From NCBI GenBank assembly GCA_030544215.1, contig JARZZO010000003.1, forward strand, positions 29,020,379 through 29,084,378: a DNA stretch of 64,000 nucleotides, given 5' to 3'. The notes beneath the pieces are model-generated. The model ran no database searches and was not told where the DNA came from. It worked only from the letters and a program-made list of their open reading frames with translations. Shown one piece after another: positions 22,201 through 32,368 of the stretch (position 1 is its first letter; every line of letters begins with the position of its first letter). This DNA comes from Zantedeschia hybrid cultivar (Eukaryota; Streptophyta; Magnoliopsida; Alismatales; Araceae). Made by a program: the position numbers and the translations under genes.

Positions 22201-25200
22201 AAGTACCCTACACATACTCTTCCATTGGATGGAAATAATACCACATTTGCATAATAAATGGAGTTGGTCTTCCTCAAAGTGTGCACAGAACATGCATAAG
22301 GAGCTTCCGGGAAGTTTAAGCCTCTTCGCCCTCATTCCCGTGAGACTTCTATTCCAGGCAATCTTCCATAGAAACACCCTTATTTTATTGGGAAGGTGGT
22401 TAGACCAAATAAGATCCTTCCACCAAACCCTAGTACCACCATCATTCAAAAGCTGAACCAAGGATTTAACCGAAAAGAGCCCATTATTGGTCCATCTCCA
22501 GACTCTCTTATCTTGTACCTCATTGCAGATCCTAACACCATTGATTAAGTTTAACAAGACTATCAGTTCCTCTGTCTCCACATCAGTAGGGTTTCTTCTA
22601 AGCATTAGATTAACCTGGCCTGTACTGCTGTGAGACAGAACCTCTTCAACCGAAGCATCCTTGTTCTGGGCAATGCTGAAAAGATTGCTGAAAACCACAG
22701 TCAAATCCAGATTGGAGCACCATTTGTCCTTCCAAAATCGAATGTCCCTGCCATTACCTACTTGGATTTCACTAGAGCTAGGAAGAATGTTTTTGGCTTC
22801 TTATCTTTCAATGGGGAATTTCCCAGCCATCTATCTATCATTGCTATTGTTTGGGCCATATACATAAGGGACATCCAACCATCTTTGTATTTGTTGCTTC
22901 ATAACTGGATAGATATAGAGAAATCATCAATATTCATCATACTCCCTTCTTAGATTTCAGTATTCCATGTGAATGAAATACCTCCCGAGAGACCTGTGGA
23001 CCTTCTGAATAGAAAATCTATTTCTTCGTAACCTATGACTTTCTTGATGAACTCGGCATCTTCATCTCCATCTGGTCCTCTTGAAAACATAGGATCTTCA
23101 CATTTCATCTTCTAATAGACCCCTGACTGCTGCAGGCCTTTGATATTCCATGACATCATAATCATTGACACTACTTCTTTGTAGATATTCTTTCCTGCTT
23201 CTGCACAACAGCTATTCTCCTCTAACAAATCACAAAGATCCCTTTGTCCTGTAGCTTTTTTAGCTTCAAGTGTACCATTGGACTCTTTGGGATCCCAAAT
23301 TCTCTGAATCTGTCCTATTTTATTATGCGCATCCAGCACTAATATTGCAGCCCTTTCCCCTATTTCTTCATTACTCCAATTGCTTTGACTTCACCTTCCT
23401 GTCTTCAACAATTCTTCCTGGGGCCAACTCCCAGACTTTGACTTTTCTTTTTCCATCGGTTGGGGGTCTGGTGTTTGTTGATCAATGTCATTCCCAATGG
23501 ACTCGCCTGGAGAGGAGAGAGGAAGGCTAGATTTTTGAAGGGGAGGTGAAAGGCAGATAACACACACCCAATGCAACCGAAGAAAGCCTTGGTGAAACCT
23601 CTGGGTCTCCTCCCTTCCAAAATCTCTGTCGCCATCTTGTGCCCCAGATTTGCCAGTGTATCCATCAATGGGATTGGAGATGGGGTAACCACTTCTATTT
23701 TGACGGACTTCCCAGCTGTCTTCAGCTGCTCTCCTTTTCTATTCTACAGCTCCCGTGATAGACTTTAGGCATTTTTACTACACCCTCTTATTGCCTTCCT
23801 CAACTGTTCACAACTTGAGACACCAGTGTGGAAATGGCATCTCACTAAACCACCTCAGCTGAAGCACCCGGTTTTGCCTCCTTTTCTACAAATTTCTCCT
23901 GATATGTATAAATGACAGTCTCATCCTTTTGTTCCTTTTTTGTTATTCTCCTCCCAGGTGGATCATAGGGCAAGTTTGAACCTGTAGCAAAGTCAGTTAC
24001 CGCATCCATCCCACTTTGCACCAGGGTCATTAGCAGAATTGGCTGGGTTAACTCATATTGACCCATCATCTTCTTCCTCTTGCCTGCATCCCTAGTTTCT
24101 TTCTAGAAGGCAGCTACTTCTTTACATGTATTGTTCATCCCCACATTGTCTTTCCTTCTGCCATGCTTCCACATTCAACAAGCAATCGTGCTTAAGCAAG
24201 GGTACACCACTTGTGGGTTTTGCAACTGATCTTTAATATGCCAGAAGATGTCCTAATGGTTTTGTAGACTTCCACACCCCACATTAAGGAATTCCAGAAA
24301 CACAACACGATACCAGGCAATCCTCTCAACAGCTATAGTTCCCATGTCCATCCTCCTAGGCAACAGGAACTCCCATGGTTCTAGAACAGCGGTCTTCTTA
24401 ATCTTCAGTAAATGCTACAAAAGTTCCTTGGGAGCACTCAAAACTAGTGCTGGATGCTCTTTCATTTTATAAATCTTCCATTTACCTAGTTCCAGCCAAG
24501 CTCAAAGCAAGCTTTTTTCCTGCTGGTTCCCAATATGCAGATCTCCAACTGTCACCCATGCTACTGAACTCCTTTCGAATTTTGCCAAATCCATTGTGAA
24601 AGAGTGGAATCAATGGTAGGACCAGTCTTGGTTTCAGACCCTTCTGCAATCATATTGTCTCCTCCAGATGTTCTTTCAATGTATTCTATGCAAGAGAAAC
24701 TCCTATGGCCAACCCTTCTGCAATCCATTACAACAGTCTGCAACATGATGACCATGTTCGAGGCACCGGAAGCACCTACTGTGAAGAAAGTTTTTGTCTA
24801 TACTCCATGACTTCTTACCCTTTGATGTCTGTTCTCTCCTCCCTTTTCCCTCCATAAAAGATACTTCTATTCTTACCTTGTGATGAAGAGAAGGTACCAC
24901 TCGGATTCGTCAGGGGTTGCTCATCATTTGTCCTCTTCCCTTACTGCTCCTTACCTCCTCCGCTCCCTGCTCCTCAGTCTCCCTCCTCTGTCATATTGGA
25001 ACTACTTCAGGGCACCTCTTCCGATTGTCATTGCTATTTTCCCTTCCTTATGTACACGGATAATCCTCTCTGGGGAAGGAAAATCATATTCGTAATGTTA
25101 ACACCAGCATCCATGGGTACTATCCCTGATCTTGGAATTTCCTCATATTGATCAGTGAACAAGGAAAGATGCACTTGTCATTCTGGAGTAAACTTGGATA

Positions 25201-26234
25201 TGCTGAAAACTGTTCGTCTATACAAATGAAAAGCAAAACCTATAATTGATTATCTTTTTGAGCAATTTTGACATTTACTTTCTGCAGCTGCAAGGGACAT
25301 GGCTAAAGGTGTCACCACAGGATGGGAACGCTTTGATTTTAACAAGGAAGCTCCGCTTGATGATGAGGAGGAGATTGAAGGTAATGTGATCTTTTCTTTA
25401 TTCCTTAAAAAAAAACAGATTATTTTGAGTATTGTATTTTGGTGTCTTTTGACCCAGTTCTCATTTTTTGCCGTCATTTTTTCATTCAGTGAGCATTATC
25501 TTTCTATTTATAGTTCTCTATATCCTAAATGGCGTCAACATGGTAGATATCATTTTTGTTGTACTTCTTCCTACATCCAAAAGGATCTGCTTGACATGTA
25601 TATTGCTCCTGTCTCTGTTACAGTACTGAATTTTGATATTTTCATCTAGTCTGCTGTTGGTTGATTCTGTGGGAACAGTATAGAAATCAAAGTCCACTTT
25701 TTTATTTCAATTTTCTTTATTAAATTCAGTGGCAGAAGATGATGAGTCTTTGGTCAAGGATATAGGGCGAAGCTTCCGGTACTGTGCAGTGGAGGTATGT
25801 TCGTTCGTTCTATAGGCATACTGATCATCCTTCTGCAATATGAGCTATCTGTATATTTTTTTAGAATCTTGTTAGAGAGCTCAATTATTTAGTTCACAGG
25901 CAAGACGTGAGGAAGAAATCAAAGCTGCCCATGATCAGGCCATGTTTGGCGCATCTACAACTTCAGTACTTCCCGAAAAGGAAGTGACTGAAGAAACTGA
26001 TGAAAAAGATGAGAAGACCCATACCAAAGAAACCCTCATAAGTGAAAAGGTAGTAACTCTTGTCATCCTTTTATCATCCCTTCATTAGTTTGAAGAGTCA
26101 AATATAACTAAACTAAAAGAACGGTGGAGCCTAAGTGTAATCCATTTTGGTAAATCTTTTATCTATAGGCACTTGCTATTCAAGGTTCTTGGCGGGATAG
26201 AATGCGCAAACCGCAACATGGACTGGGAAATTGA
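13894..26234 (+). CDS. Arginine/serine-rich nuclear protein, probable pre-mRNA splicing factor
   Basis: I reconstructed six exons with GT-AG borders: 13894-14589, 20990-21041, 25288-25380, 25730-25794, 25900-26049 and 26169-26234. They join in frame to 373 residues. Residues 1-90 are Ala/Ser/Pro-rich with a short basic helix (QLETIHNKLKKK). Residues about 95-215 are dense in RS, SR, RE and RD pairs, as in splicing-related SR proteins. Residues about 225-320 look like the conserved core: YSQMTPAERVKAKMKFQL, then a stretch with GWERFDFNKEAPLDDEE, then DIGRSFRYCAVEARREEE. The end carries QGSWRDRMRK. I recall similar plant proteins labelled RS-rich or RSRC1-like but cannot fix a family. A nuclear splicing role is inferred from the RS domain. 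Exon 1 is very GC-rich, unlike the AT-rich introns. A Helitron ends 95 bp upstream and a hAT element begins about 520 bp downstream. Confidence 0.85.
17090..17280. mobile_element. MITE-like element with ~57-bp terminal inverted repeats
   Basis: The first and last ~57 bases are imperfect inverted repeats. The left begins GAGGAATGCTATATTACTCC; the reverse complement of the right end begins GAAGAATTCTGTTATACTAC. Both share GGGAGCCATCTGATCA at the inner side. Length is 191 bp with no coding. I see no clean target duplication, so the superfamily is open. Confidence 0.65.
18400..19643 (+). pseudogene. LINE ORF1 remnant (zinc knuckle plus DUF4283-like part)
   Basis: Translation in plus-strand frames gives a CX2CX4HX4C zinc knuckle (CFCCLDRGHHASTC, about 18631-18672), a second weaker Cys/His cluster, and a stretch NLWCRTYGIPLQSW (about 19120-19161). 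The latter matches the conserved WxRxxGIPLxxW pattern of plant LINE ORF1 DUF4283 domains. Frames change at least twice (near 18790-18840 and 19015-19090), so it is broken. ORF1 proteins bind the element RNA. No poly(A) end or ORF2 follows. Confidence 0.7.
21733..22775 (-). mobile_element. 5'-truncated LINE copy (C-terminal ORF2), flanked by a 19-bp duplication
   Basis: On the minus strand, bases 22704-21907 encode about 265 residues of LINE ORF2 C-terminus. They begin after a GNGRDIRFW-like stretch and continue into the reverse-transcriptase zinc-binding domain: LPNKIRVFLWKIAWNRSL, then CMFCAHFEEDQLHLLCKC, then WFLFCPAMLWTIWCERNRR. A T-run (21728-21735) at the left corresponds to the poly(A) end. 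The direct repeat AGCTAGGAAGAATGTTTTT occurs at 21714-21732 and 22776-22794 and is a convincing target-site duplication. EN and RT are absent from this copy. It lies antisense in intron 2 of the Arg/Ser-rich gene. Confidence 0.82.
22795..24950 (-). pseudogene. Decayed LINE: ORF1 and start of ORF2 endonuclease
   Basis: Read on the minus strand from the right, a basic stretch leads into a zinc knuckle (CFRCLEHGHHVADC, about 24785-24744). An ORF1-like region follows with many stops, including the trace EPWEFLLPRRMDMGTIAVERIAW (about 24375-24310). Near 23145 comes SWNIKGLQ, the usual opening of the plant LINE endonuclease, then GLSGGISF near 23000 and, after a frameshift, a YVYGPNNS trace near 22865. 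The 3' two thirds of ORF2 are missing or displaced, since the next LINE piece begins abruptly at the 19-bp duplication. All frames are broken. Confidence 0.68.
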
Positions 26235-26754
26235 GGGAGGAATGACGTCCTGTATCATAACGATGGGCTCTACCGGCAGATGTGATGTTGTTTTTTTAAC
26301 TTAGGGGCGTGAGGGTGAAGGAAAGGCAGGTTGGACTTTTTTGTGCTGTCTGCTTACGCTAGCTAGAAGTGGTCTATCCATATAGGAAATGAGTGGTTAA
26401 AGAGGTGAAGTTTTCAACCAGATGTGCTAGGGAAGTTCTCTTTAGAGCCACAATAGACCAGTTCTTCCTTTTTCAAATAGTTTTGAGTCAGGGAAGAAGC
26501 AGAAAATCATTAGGCATTGGTGTAACATAGGAATGAGGTGAGGAGTTGTTCGCCAGGAGTTCTGAAATGGTGTTTCTGCCCTTGTATTTATTATTTCCCA
26601 TAAACTCAACTAAATTGCATGTGATATCAGATTTCAAGCTTTTGCCTGCACTCTTATTGGAGCATATCCATTCTGCTATTAGAAGATGAAGCTATGTCTA
26701 CTTCTTTGATGTATTATCTCTCCAGCCATCATCATAGTCAAGCTCTATCCCATC
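26235..26754 (+). other. 3' UTR / downstream flank of the Arg/Ser-rich gene and left hAT target site
   Basis: No coding was seen. This 520-bp stretch would contain the 3' UTR and polyadenylation site. I see no canonical AATAAA that I would commit to. It ends with ATCCCATC (26747-26754), the left copy of the hAT target duplication. Confidence 0.5.
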
Positions 26755-27040
26755 CAAGGTTCAGAAACCCGGGATCGGGGCTCGGATCGGCCGGTCCAAA
26801 ACCGATCGGATCGGCCGATTCCGATCCGAGTCAGTCCGATCCCGGCCGATTCTGGCTGAGTCAGGCTCGGCTGGTTCGGATAGCAGAAAAAAATAGAAAA
26901 AAATATGAAAAAATGTGAAAAAAATATAAAACACAAGTCTAATGCATAATTGTGTTGAAATACATTGATTTGAAGTACATAAGATGTTGTTGGACAAAAA
27001 AACCTTGAATAAACTTACATATATGATTATGAACTTACAT

Positions 27041-30000
27041 TTATTCCAAACGTACATTATACTGAATGAACATATGGCTAACATACTCAGCCCATGACAT
27101 ATAGCTCTGGTAGTATTGTTCATACTGCATCACATACCGGCTATAGTCATCCGTATTGGTATAAATGACTGAAAATTGTGGATATTCTAGACAACCCCCT
27201 GAATAGTCGGATGTATCAGAATGTTGAGGAGGGTAAACTACATATCCAGTAGGCTGACTATATGAGGATGCATCTGATAGTTGCTCCTGATATTCCTGAG
27301 GAGCTTTACCTTTGTCCTTCCTCCTTGATCTGCTGAATGTTTGAATGGAAGATTCTTCACGTCCTCCTCTGCTACCATGATGTTCATCTTGGGTAGCATG
27401 TGTGAATTCTTCTTCTCCAGTGAATTGAATTGGTGGAGCTGGAGCTGGGGCACTGGTAGCATCTCCACCATCCTCAGAACTGTCGGAGCTCGTCTTTGAT
27501 GTCGAGTCATTTGAGGTTTGATATTGGACCTCATCACTTGGTTCTGGCGTTTCATCATCTTCCTCGATAGTCTCCAGATCAGCAATTTGAATTCCATGAC
27601 CACTCTTCCTTCTGCTTGGTACTTGTTTTTTGCTCTTTTTCTGACGTTTTGGAGAAGGAGGTTGAAAATCAGTAAGTAATGGAACATTATCTAACTCACC
27701 TTCCGCCCATTCCCGATCATTTTGGTTGAATTCAGGCTCATTTGAGGTGCTTGAATCAACCCATGCATTTAGTGGATGTTGCTCCTCGAACAGCTCATCC
27801 AAGTCTATGGGTTCTTCTGCATGTGTCGTCTCTGTGGCTTGTCCGGAAATTCTCTCTTTCTCCTGCCTTTGAAGGTTCCTTATGAGCTCCAGATTCTTTA
27901 GCTTCAACCTCATGTTATAATGACAGAATACGAGCTTCTCTAGACGGCTCGACTTCAATCTATTCCTTTGCTTGGTGTGAATCAAGCCAAATGTGCTCCA
28001 GTTTCTCTCACAGCCTGATGAAGAGGTTGTTTGACTTAAGACCCGAATTGCAACATAGGCTAGATCTTCATACCCATATGTTTTTCCATGATCTAGCCAC
28101 CAGTCAGCTGTAAATAGAAAATTGGCCATGTCAACAATGTGCAAGTTATAATTAAAATTTAAGTAGAACATCTAGTTAATAATTTTCAAACCTGAACTCA
28201 AAATTTTGGCAGCTCTTTGAGCAGTACTTGTCCCAAAGTGGTATAACATCATTCTGTAATCATGCATTTGCTTGCATGCCAATATTGCTCTGTCCTCATC
28301 TGCAAGCATACGCTTAATAACAGACTTAGCCCCCATCAACACTTCCGAACAACTATCATAGCTATCCTTCTTCCCATCAGTTCTGAACATGTACTGAGGG
28401 TTGAAAAAATAACCTAAATAAATAAGTCGAAGTTAGTTATTACTTAAGAGAAATGTGTATACAAATAATACATATAGAAAGTTAGTAGCTTACCAGCTGC
28501 ATGAAGATCGTGATGTAAAGTGTGTTCCCAATGTCTGTCTATTATGTCCCACCACTTCACAAAGGTTGTTGGGTTGTTCAGTTGAATGAGCTCCTTAGCT
28601 CTGTCCATAGCTTCATATAAAAAACCCATATCCGATCTTCTTTCTCCATCACAAGATCGCAAGACACGGACAAGCGGTTCTACAACATTTAACACCGCTT
28701 GCACCCCCCTCCAGAAGGGTCTAGACTGAATTAAATCAGCCACTTTCTTACCTTTCTCTCTGACCTTAGTTGGTACATGCCTCAATATGTGATTCTCCCA
28801 ATCTTCCGATGCCACCATCCTAATCAAGTTGTTCTTTTGTTAACTTAAACTATCTAGAGAGATATATTGAGATGCAAACCTGGTGGCTCCCGGACGAAGC
28901 AACTCTCTTCCATGAGTATGTGTGCGCATGATATCCAGAATGTTGTTGTGGTTGTAGATGAATGTGGTGATAAATCGACCACTCTTGACCACTCCATCTA
29001 CCATCGGATCAGAGCAAATGTCTTCCAACATCAAGTCAATACAATGAGCAGAACAGGGAACCCAGTATAAATGTTCTCTCTTTTGCATCAACATTTGTCC
29101 AGCTAACTTGAACGCCGCTGCATTGTCCGTAACCACTTGGACAATCCTTTTTTCGCCCACTTCTTCCACTATTTGATCCATTAATTCACACAGGTGCTGG
29201 GCATTCTTTATCTTTCCAGATGCATCAATGGACTTCCAAAATACGGTTCCAGCTTTACAGTAAATTAAGAAGTTGATCATACTTCTTCTTGTTATCCCTG
29301 TAAAATTCCAAACGTGATAAGAAATCAGAAATAGACCTATTCTGATTAAGAAAAAATGAAGATAAGATAAGAAACTGAATATAAGATTTATGTACCTGTC
29401 CATCCATCGCACATTAAAGTGCATCCATACTCATCCCAGATCCTTTCAAATGATTTAATGTATGTTCGGATGTCATCAACTTCCATATCCAAGTACTTGT
29501 TGTATATCTCATATGGAGAAGGTCCTTCAACCCCTTTGCCAACTTCTTGTATGGTCTCGATCATGGACTCATAATATGGCCCCTTGGCCGCATTAGCAGG
29601 GATACTGTTATAGAAAAACCACCTAGATGTAGCTCTCCCTATCTTCTCCTTACAAAGTTTTAAGTTCTTGAATGCAGCACTTATAGAAGGTTGTTTATCC
29701 CTCTTCTTGGTGAGCAAGGGATCTATTGGACCTACTCTAGGATCTGCAGCTCTAGTGAACTCCTGAGGCAGCTCCTCGCATACATTAGTGTTCATGCCGG
29801 CGCTAGTGCTCCCTTGTGCAGAAGGTGTGGAGCCACTTCCTTGTCCTCCGTATCTTCCAGTGTGCCGAAATAAGTCCTCATCTGCAAAGGACCGCCGGCT
29901 TGCTTCCATTGCACGTCGTAATTCAGCTTTAAATGTAAAAGAAAAAAAATTAATCTACTATAACTATTTGTCTGAAAACGTTAAGTGAAGAACATGAAAA

Positions 30001-30403
30001 TAAATTAAATAAGAAATTTACTTGTATCCCAATCATCAACATTTATAGGTTGATTACTTCCACCAAGCCGGACTCCAGCATCAGACCTTCGCGCTGGTTC
30101 AGTCAATTCCTCTCGAATTTCCTGTCTTCTTCTGGCAGTACTTGCTTTGCTTGATTCCTTCTCCTTCATGTAAGTTCGAAATTGGATCCTAACCTCTGAA
30201 GGAACTCGAGCACATGCTGCAACTTCACCTTTTATTCCAGCAAGATGTTGTTTGAATCGGTAGACCCCGCCAGAGACAACCCGGTTGCAATATTTGCATT
30301 GTACCTTTCTTTGGCTCATGTCCACCGGTGTGCAATGACCCCAAGCAGGATCAGCACTAGGAGGATTCCCAGATGACCGCTCAGCAGCACCTTGAGATGC
30401 CAT
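27041..30403 (-). CDS. hAT transposase (BED finger, DUF659, C-terminal dimerisation), one in-frame stop
   Basis: Five exons with GT-AG borders on the minus strand: 30403-30022, 29926-29396, 29297-28494, 28413-28192 and 28107-27041. They join to about 1001 codons. The ATG at 30403-30401 (MASQG) is the first in-frame ATG. A BED-type zinc finger follows (QCKYCNRVVSGGVYRFKQHL). The DUF659 catalytic part spans exons 2-3 with CTLMCDGWTG, VVTDNAAAFKLAG and WVPCSAHCIDLMLEDI. Exon 5 carries the hAT dimerisation block (SSSGCERNWSTFGLIHTKQR, then a stretch ending FCHYNMRLK) and a long acidic, Ser- and Tyr-rich tail. Codon TAA at 28842-28840 interrupts exon 3 in the middle of an otherwise open and typical frame. 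The protein would cut and rejoin element ends in the nucleus; as read it is truncated. Confidence 0.9.
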
Positions 30404-30552
30404 TCCTTCACAGCACAAGAAGATGAGAGATCGCGGAGCTTGTAGTAGACTAGAAGTGACCTCGTGGGAGAGATGGAGAGAGAATTCTATGAGGGAGAGA
30501 GAGCAAGAATGTTAAGAGGCTCAAAGGGCATTTGTGGAGCCTTAGGATGGCC

Positions 30553-30667
30553 TTGGGGGGGTTTAAATAGACCCCCAAGGTCCAAACTAGCCGTTGCTGG
30601 CCGTTTGGGAACGGCCAGCAACGGCTAGTTTGACCCCCAACGGCTAGTCAAACTAGCCGTTGGGGGC
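30553..30667. repeat. Three consecutive hairpins in the hAT leader
   Basis: Hairpin one has arms TTGGGGG (about 30553-30559) and CCCCCAA (30572-30578) around GTTTAAATAGA. Hairpin two has perfect 22-bp arms at 30584-30605 and 30610-30631 around the loop TGGG. Hairpin three has perfect 15-bp arms at 30634-30648 and 30652-30666 around CAA. They lie about 150-250 bp upstream of the transposase start, in its promoter or 5' UTR. Confidence 0.88.
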
Positions 30668-30852
30668 CGGGTCGGGCCGATCCGAGCCGACCCTGCCCGA
30701 TCCGGTCTAGGATCGCCCGATCCGGCTCGGACCGGCCGATCCGAGTCCAGGACTCGGCCAGGAAACCCGGGATCGGCACGGTCGGCCAAAAACCTGTCCG
30801 ACTCGGCCGATCCGTGCCGATCCGAGCCGAGTTTTTAAACCTTGATCCCATC

Positions 30853-31730
30853 AACTTAGTTTTGTTTTCAAATTTGTAGACTAAATTTCAGAGATGTAAG
30901 ATTTTATCTCCTTTCCTGGCTATCAACATGGCATCAGTCTCCTATTTGATATGCCATTAGTCCTAACACTAGTTGGCATACGGGAGGGTTTCCCTTTGAT
31001 GGTCTCAAAATAACTAGTTCATGCTAGTTGGTTAGACCAAAGATACTTTACATTAAAAAATTATTCTGGATAAAAGTTTTTTTTACAGAAGAATTACGTT
31101 AGATTAAGTGGCCGAGGAACTCTGTTAAATCTTGGGACGTTTTAAGAGATCTAGCCAATATTAGATTGATGAAATGAAGTTTACAATGATGATCATTAAC
31201 TATAGGAAACTAGACAGATGTTTACTATTGCAACTTGTATGATCTTAAAGCATACCTGCTAGATACTACAAGCTGACAATTGTATCTTAAAGCACCCTCT
31301 TCTCTAAGTGTCTATAAAGCTTCAACCAGACTACCTAAAAAAAAATTGAAAAATCAAAAATTATGATTGAGTTTAACTTATTAAAGATATTTTTTAATGT
31401 TCATTAGAACTCATTTTTTTATTTTTTAAATTTTTTAGATCATCCAACAAAGTTTAAGCTATATAAACATGTGAAAGATGTGAGGGTCCACCTAAAAAAA
31501 ATCAATACAAAGTTTTTGGTGGTACATGCGGTGCAGTGCAACAAGTGTCACTATTTGAAGTACCTGATTTGAAAATCACATGATTGCGTGATACACCAAG
31601 TGTTATAAGAGGTTGCACTTTATAGGGCCATTCAGAATGCACTTGTATCAGAAAAAGGGGTGAAGATTTTAATAAACGTTAGACATCCAAGAAGTTGTCT
31701 AACAAGCGTGCTGGTTAACAAATGACAGAT
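30853..31730. other. AT-rich intergenic DNA
   Basis: No gene or clear element was seen. The stretch GGGTCCACCTAAAAAAAATC near 31486-31505 also appears in intron 2 of the Arg/Ser-rich gene (about 21389-21409), a hint of a shared but undefined small repeat family. Confidence 0.4.
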
Positions 31731-31738
31731 GTTTGACT

Positions 31739-32360
31739 TAGGGGTGTTCACTATTATGTTCAAATCAAAAAATTATACTGACAATTTAGTTTGGTTTGAT
31801 TTGGTTTGAATTTTTAAAAATTTCGACTCAATTTGAAACCAAACAGAATTGAGAATCTTGATTTGGTTTAGTTTTTCTTGTTCATAAATCAAATCAATCC
31901 GAATAAATTGAATTACATTAAAAGGGCATAATATAAATATTAAAATCTTTAATTAAGTGTGAGTTTATGCAAACTATAAGATATAAAATTTTAAATTATT
32001 TTCAGATAATATCTTTTAGATTATCATCTTGTACAAAAAATTTGTTAAGTCCTTAATAAAATAGGATGTTTAACTATAATAGTCTATTTTGAGACTTAAG
32101 CCTTCAAATAACTTTTAAAATATTTTTTCAATAACTATTTTTAGAAAATAATGTTAAAGTGGATTATTTAACCATAATGGCCCATTATAAGATACAAACT
32201 GCAAATCAAACCGAACAAAATTGAATTATTTCGGTTTGGTTTGGTTCGGTTTCAAATTATTACGGCTTAATTTGATTCGATTTGACTCTCTACTTTAGTT
32301 TAATTTAGTTTCTAAAATTTTACCTTCAAACCAAACCACACAAAATTGTGAACTCCCTTA
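31739..32360. mobile_element. hAT-type MITE, 622 bp
   Basis: The left end is TAGGGGTGTTCAC; the reverse complement of the right end is TAAGGGAGTTCAC. Flanks are GTTTGACT (31731-31738) and GTTTGACC (32361-32368), 7 of 8 matching. TAGGGGTG ends with an 8-bp duplication are typical of non-autonomous plant hAT elements. The interior is AT-rich with TTTGGTTTGATTTGG-like words near the left end and their complements near the right (AAACCAAACC), and no coding. Confidence 0.78.
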
Positions 32361-32368
32361 GTTTGACC

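Larger units (their letters stand above)
21042..25287 (+). other. Intron 2 of the Arg/Ser-rich gene
   Basis: This is a 4.2-kb intron (donor GTATGT, acceptor TCTGCAG) occupied mostly by two antisense LINE segments. Between 21042 and 21713 there is only AT-rich sequence with a small duplication (TCTGATCTCTGAT...GGACAACCCA twice near 21262-21325). The last ~340 bases (24950-25287) show nothing notable. Confidence 0.75.
26755..30844 (-). mobile_element. hAT DNA transposon, full length with 8-bp target duplication
   Basis: The 4090-bp element is bounded by inverted ends: CAAGGTTCAGAAACCCGG at the left and, as reverse complement of the right, CAAGGTTTAAAAACTCGG. ATCCCATC flanks it on both sides (26747-26754 and 30845-30852), the 8-bp duplication diagnostic of hAT. 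Both subterminal regions are crowded with GATCGG/CCGATC words, likely transposase-binding sites. A five-exon transposase gene on the minus strand fills the interior and has one premature stop. Intact ends mean it could still be moved by a related transposase. Confidence 0.94.

Noticed and set aside
21938..22456. Plus-strand frame of 172 codons
   Set aside because: It is the complement of the LINE zinc-binding reverse-transcriptase region, which has clear homology on the minus strand.
26745..27123. Frames reading through the left end of the hAT element
   Set aside because: They are products of GATCGG repeats and cross the element border; they are not genes.
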